Shown here: piece by piece, positions 60,831 to 64,000 of the stretch
How the letters are laid out: each line of letters starts with the position of its first letter
How positions within the stretch are numbered: position 1 is the first letter of the stretch
Source: Lingula anatina
Taxonomy: Eukaryota > Brachiopoda > Lingulata > Lingulida > Lingulidae
DNA: 64,000 nt
Direction: 5' to 3'
Assembly: GCF_001039355.2 (NCBI RefSeq)
Contig: NW_019775236.1
Coordinates: 316,130 to 380,129, forward strand
Notes under the pieces: generated by a model
What the model saw: the letters and a program-made list of their open reading frames with translations, nothing else
Databases searched by the model: none
Told to the model about the DNA's origin: nothing
Position numbers and translations under genes: made by a program

Positions 60831-63393
60831 ATTGACTGGCAAGAGGAGTACCTTGCTCTTTTTGGTTTGGCAGAACGTTTCTTTGTCTTAGCAGCTCCTG
60901 CCGTGTGGTAACCCTCCTGAAGGCGATACACTTGACCTGTGTTTACGGGTGTCAAAATTGACTTCCTCCATTACTACAGTGCAAAAACTCTGACAGATGT
61001 CTGTCAATGCAACAGAGAAAGAAAATTGCCCAATTTCACCTTCCATTTTCCTCACTTTCCTGTCTACATATTTATTCACAACATATCTGATTCTCCCTCT
61101 GTTTTATATCGCTAGTAGCTTTTCTGAACAGTCAAGGCACAATCATTCAAGGATCACTACCTTGGTTTTATGCACCTTCCCTCTGTTTGTTGCCATTCTA
61201 AATAAATAGTGTACCTGAAGAAAGGATCTGTTCATTGCTTGTATTCTTACTGCCTAAAGGGGAGGAGAAGGATGAAAGCCAACCTAATGGAGCATAGGCA
61301 TTAGGGACATTTGATCCCCTTTCACACATGTACAAGCAAAATAACACAAAGTTAAATTTCTCATTGTGTGGGATGTGGAAATTGATAGGAAACATCGCTT
61401 CAATGGAACCTTCTTTTCATTGCCACAATGCCGCAATCTGCAAACACTGACATTCTGAGTATTGTGGGAGAAACCAACAAGGGGCACAACACCTGCTGTG
61501 TCTAGTCTCAACACAGACGATACAGGTGGGCTAACATGCATGAACAAGAGTCATGCACCTATGCTTGACCCCTTATTCACAGTCTTCTCCTAATGGGCCT
61601 TTCTAACACCTGGCCTGTGAAGGGAGGGTCAGAAGTGCTGGCCGGTACACACCCTCTAGATGCAATGGCTTCAGTTACCTCTATCTCAAATCTAAACACA
61701 CGTGCACAAGCAAAGATAAAACTCCTGGGTAAATATGAAGAGAAATTTGCACTCTTGTTCACAAGTATGTGCTAAGTGTTATACCAAGCGGGGCTGATCA
61801 ACTGTACTTGACACAAGAAACATGTTTAGAGTTGATACAGATAAGACTGAAATCAAATTACTGCGTAAATGACTGATAGATGGAACAACACAAATTAAAC
61901 CGACACAAAATAATGAAAAGACAACAGTTTCATGCTGGGCAAGAGAAAAACAACAACATCAAGCAGGCAGAGATCTGAGAAGACGAAGAAGAAGCTTATG
62001 TTAGAACAAGGTGTCTGGGAAAATGTATTAAGCTCAGGTTGAATGCTTTCCCCCAAGTAAGACTGAACTAATAAATTAATATGGACCAAACACCTGGTCA
62101 TTAGATTACAATGTTAAAGGAGTTCCTTTCAATGCATTTTGCCCTCGAACCACACAAATTCCACAACAGCTCAAATTCCTGCAAAATGTAAACTTGTGTA
62201 AGTGTATCTAACCATAATTGCCAAGAAGTACTGGAGCCAATTTCCTTCCCGAAAGCCATCTGTACGCAAGGAAAGCTGGGACTTTTCAGGGATTTGTGTT
62301 AACAGGAAATGGGTGAAAAGTTTTCTTTATTCACCAATATTTGCAAACTCTATCCAGTTTTCTTTCCTTGTTCAATCAGACGTTTAGTGTCTAAACCCTC
62401 GCCATTTTGTTTGTTGTATCCATTAATACTCCATCTCAGAGTACAACATTGTATTTCTCGACAACTTCTTCCACCCCTTCGGGCACTGCGCTCAATACTT
62501 TCTTGTCACCAATATGAATATCTTTTCACAATATTTGACATGCAAAGCACGGGAGCAGCTAGGATAGTGTGTTTACTCTCACCCCTCATACCTGTGCTAA
62601 TGTTAGTGTAACCTTCCATGAAGGGTTTTTGAATTATGACCAGCAAAAATGTAAATATTATTTCTAGCAGATCCCTTTCCATAGCTCATCCAGAGGTAAA
62701 TGGTGTCATCGGCTTAGTGATGGAGAATGCACCTGTCAGAGAAGGGGGAACTGACGTAGCTAGGGGCACAACGAGCATTCATCAACTTTTTCACAACCTG
62801 TGAAAATCTTTAGTAAACATTTGGATGAAAAGAGCTCCCTTAGTTTTCCACAATGTTATAGCAAACCACAAAATGTAACCAAGGCTTGAAGGGAGTTTAA
62901 CAAATTGGTGTAAATGAGGTAGATGAAAGACAGCATGGAGAAGATATCCAGTGCTAATAAACACAGTTACAGATTGACAAATGCTTTTCAGACCAAAAAT
63001 GTGCTACTCTTTATATACATCCAGCATTCAGGAGATGCTTCGGTTGAAAACGCAAAAAAAAAAAGGCCTCCAAGAAAAAAAAAAGAGATAAATAAATAAA
63101 TAATGAGCTTGGGAAATTATGTATGACTAGGAAAGTAATTTTCCAATGGAATTAAAAAAATTACAGTGCTTTTAGTAATCATGGTCATAATCATCACATT
63201 TTAGACACTTGGTAAAATGCACACATATACACTTTCACACTCACCATAAGGCCAATAAGTGGGGTGGGGGGGGGGAGGTGAAACAAACTGCCTTTTTTGC
63301 CAGATAAAAATTTGATCTAGGTGCGCAACGGTTTCATAGTAAAAGGTCCTCTTTCACAGAAGAAGACCCCCCTGTAAAACAGAAGACTACGGG

Positions 63394-63396
<3 letters not shown>

Positions 63397-63434
<38 letters not shown>
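63397..63434. repeat. (CA)n microsatellite
   Basis: About 19 AC units. The minus-strand translation gives a spurious CVCV repeat. Confidence 0.95.
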
Positions 63435-63439
<5 letters not shown>

Positions 63440-64000
63440 TGAATTTGCTTGGTGTTGTATTGTATGTGTCAGGCAGCTGGAACCAGCTTTATGGATCTCA
63501 CACGATTGCAGCTGCAACCTCTTCTCTGCAAGAAAACACCAAGGCAACTTTGCCAAAATCAACTCTAGCGTGGCAGCTTGTAACAGTTGCATACAGCTGT
63601 CAGTAGGCCCTACTGGACATAGAAGACTTTTTCTTGAAATAAAAAAAGGGGCATCAGGGGCAACAAAGCTTTAAAACTTATTTTGTGCTGATGGGTTTAG
63701 ATCTACTAGTATTAGTACACTGTTTGCAGGTGAAAATTTTTCTATATTACTGTTATAACATATGTTGCACAAGAGAAAAATTAGCTGAGAGTTAAATTTC
63801 TGAACAGATGCACTCGTGATGCAAATAACATACAGATTGAACGAGTATCATTCTACGGAAAATGTTTTTCTGTCAGACAGATAAAAATGTGTCCTCTTTT
63901 ACATCACCAAAATCAATCTGGCATATACTTCAACACGTTCAAGTATGAAATGCAGCCAATACATATTGATCCCTCAGCATATAAAACAACTGTAGCCTAA

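Larger units (their letters stand above)
56780..64000 (-). other. Probable long intron of the kinase gene
   Basis: 7.2 kb without a recognisable exon on either strand. It contains microsatellites at 57291-57318 and 63397-63434, an 11-bp perfect hairpin at 60799-60830, A-runs near 63055-63085 and a G-run near 63263. Short frames here show no kinase, Ig or other receptor-domain motif. Confidence 0.5.

Overview
This is nuclear DNA from a bilaterian animal. It has many short AT-rich introns with canonical GT/AG borders, long AT-rich spacers, microsatellites, DNA-transposon relics and an assembly gap. The retained intron structure and well-conserved BMP and F-box/WD40 genes fit a marine invertebrate (lophotrochozoan or invertebrate deuterostome). 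The sequence alone does not settle the phylum. No bacterial, viral or organellar gene organisation was seen.

Layout. (1) 11-13249, plus strand: the 3' nineteen exons of an F-box/WD40 gene, a probable substrate receptor of an SCF ubiquitin ligase, followed by a long 3' UTR. Its first visible exon carries an apparent frame break in a run of six C. (2) 16.3-20.9 kb: a CpG-richer non-coding block and a 919-bp mariner/IS630-type relic made largely of long inverted repeats. (3) 20999-23398, plus: a complete two-coding-exon BMP-family ligand of 413 aa with a divergent mature domain. (4) 23.4-37.4 kb: about 14 kb of non-coding DNA with a poly-C-bounded gap of 159 N and a few candidate regulatory sites. 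(5) 37.4-44.2 kb, plus: a textbook BMP2/4 gene, also 413 aa, with a likely non-coding first exon and promoter. (6) 44.2-56.0 kb: repeat-rich DNA with a roughly 2-kb direct duplication (47893-49919 and 54170-55917), a TA-flanked MITE, a GC-rich minisatellite hairpin and an orphan minus-strand first exon. (7) 56047-56779, minus: the last exon of a receptor tyrosine kinase. The rest of the window (56.8-64 kb) looks like its preceding intron.

The main biological point is two BMP ligand genes in tandem, about 17 kb from stop to start. They have the same coding length, the same intron position class (phase 1) and 67 of 102 identical residues across the cystine-knot domain. The downstream one is a conserved BMP2/4 with a very basic mature N-terminus. 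The upstream one lacks that basic segment and carries ADMP-like or BMP5-8-like residues at its C-terminus. Whether it is a fast-evolving BMP2/4 duplicate or an ADMP orthologue linked to BMP2/4 is the question most worth answering here. The main assembly caution is the 2-kb duplication, whose second copy starts two bases after an isolated N and may be an allelic haplotype joined in tandem.
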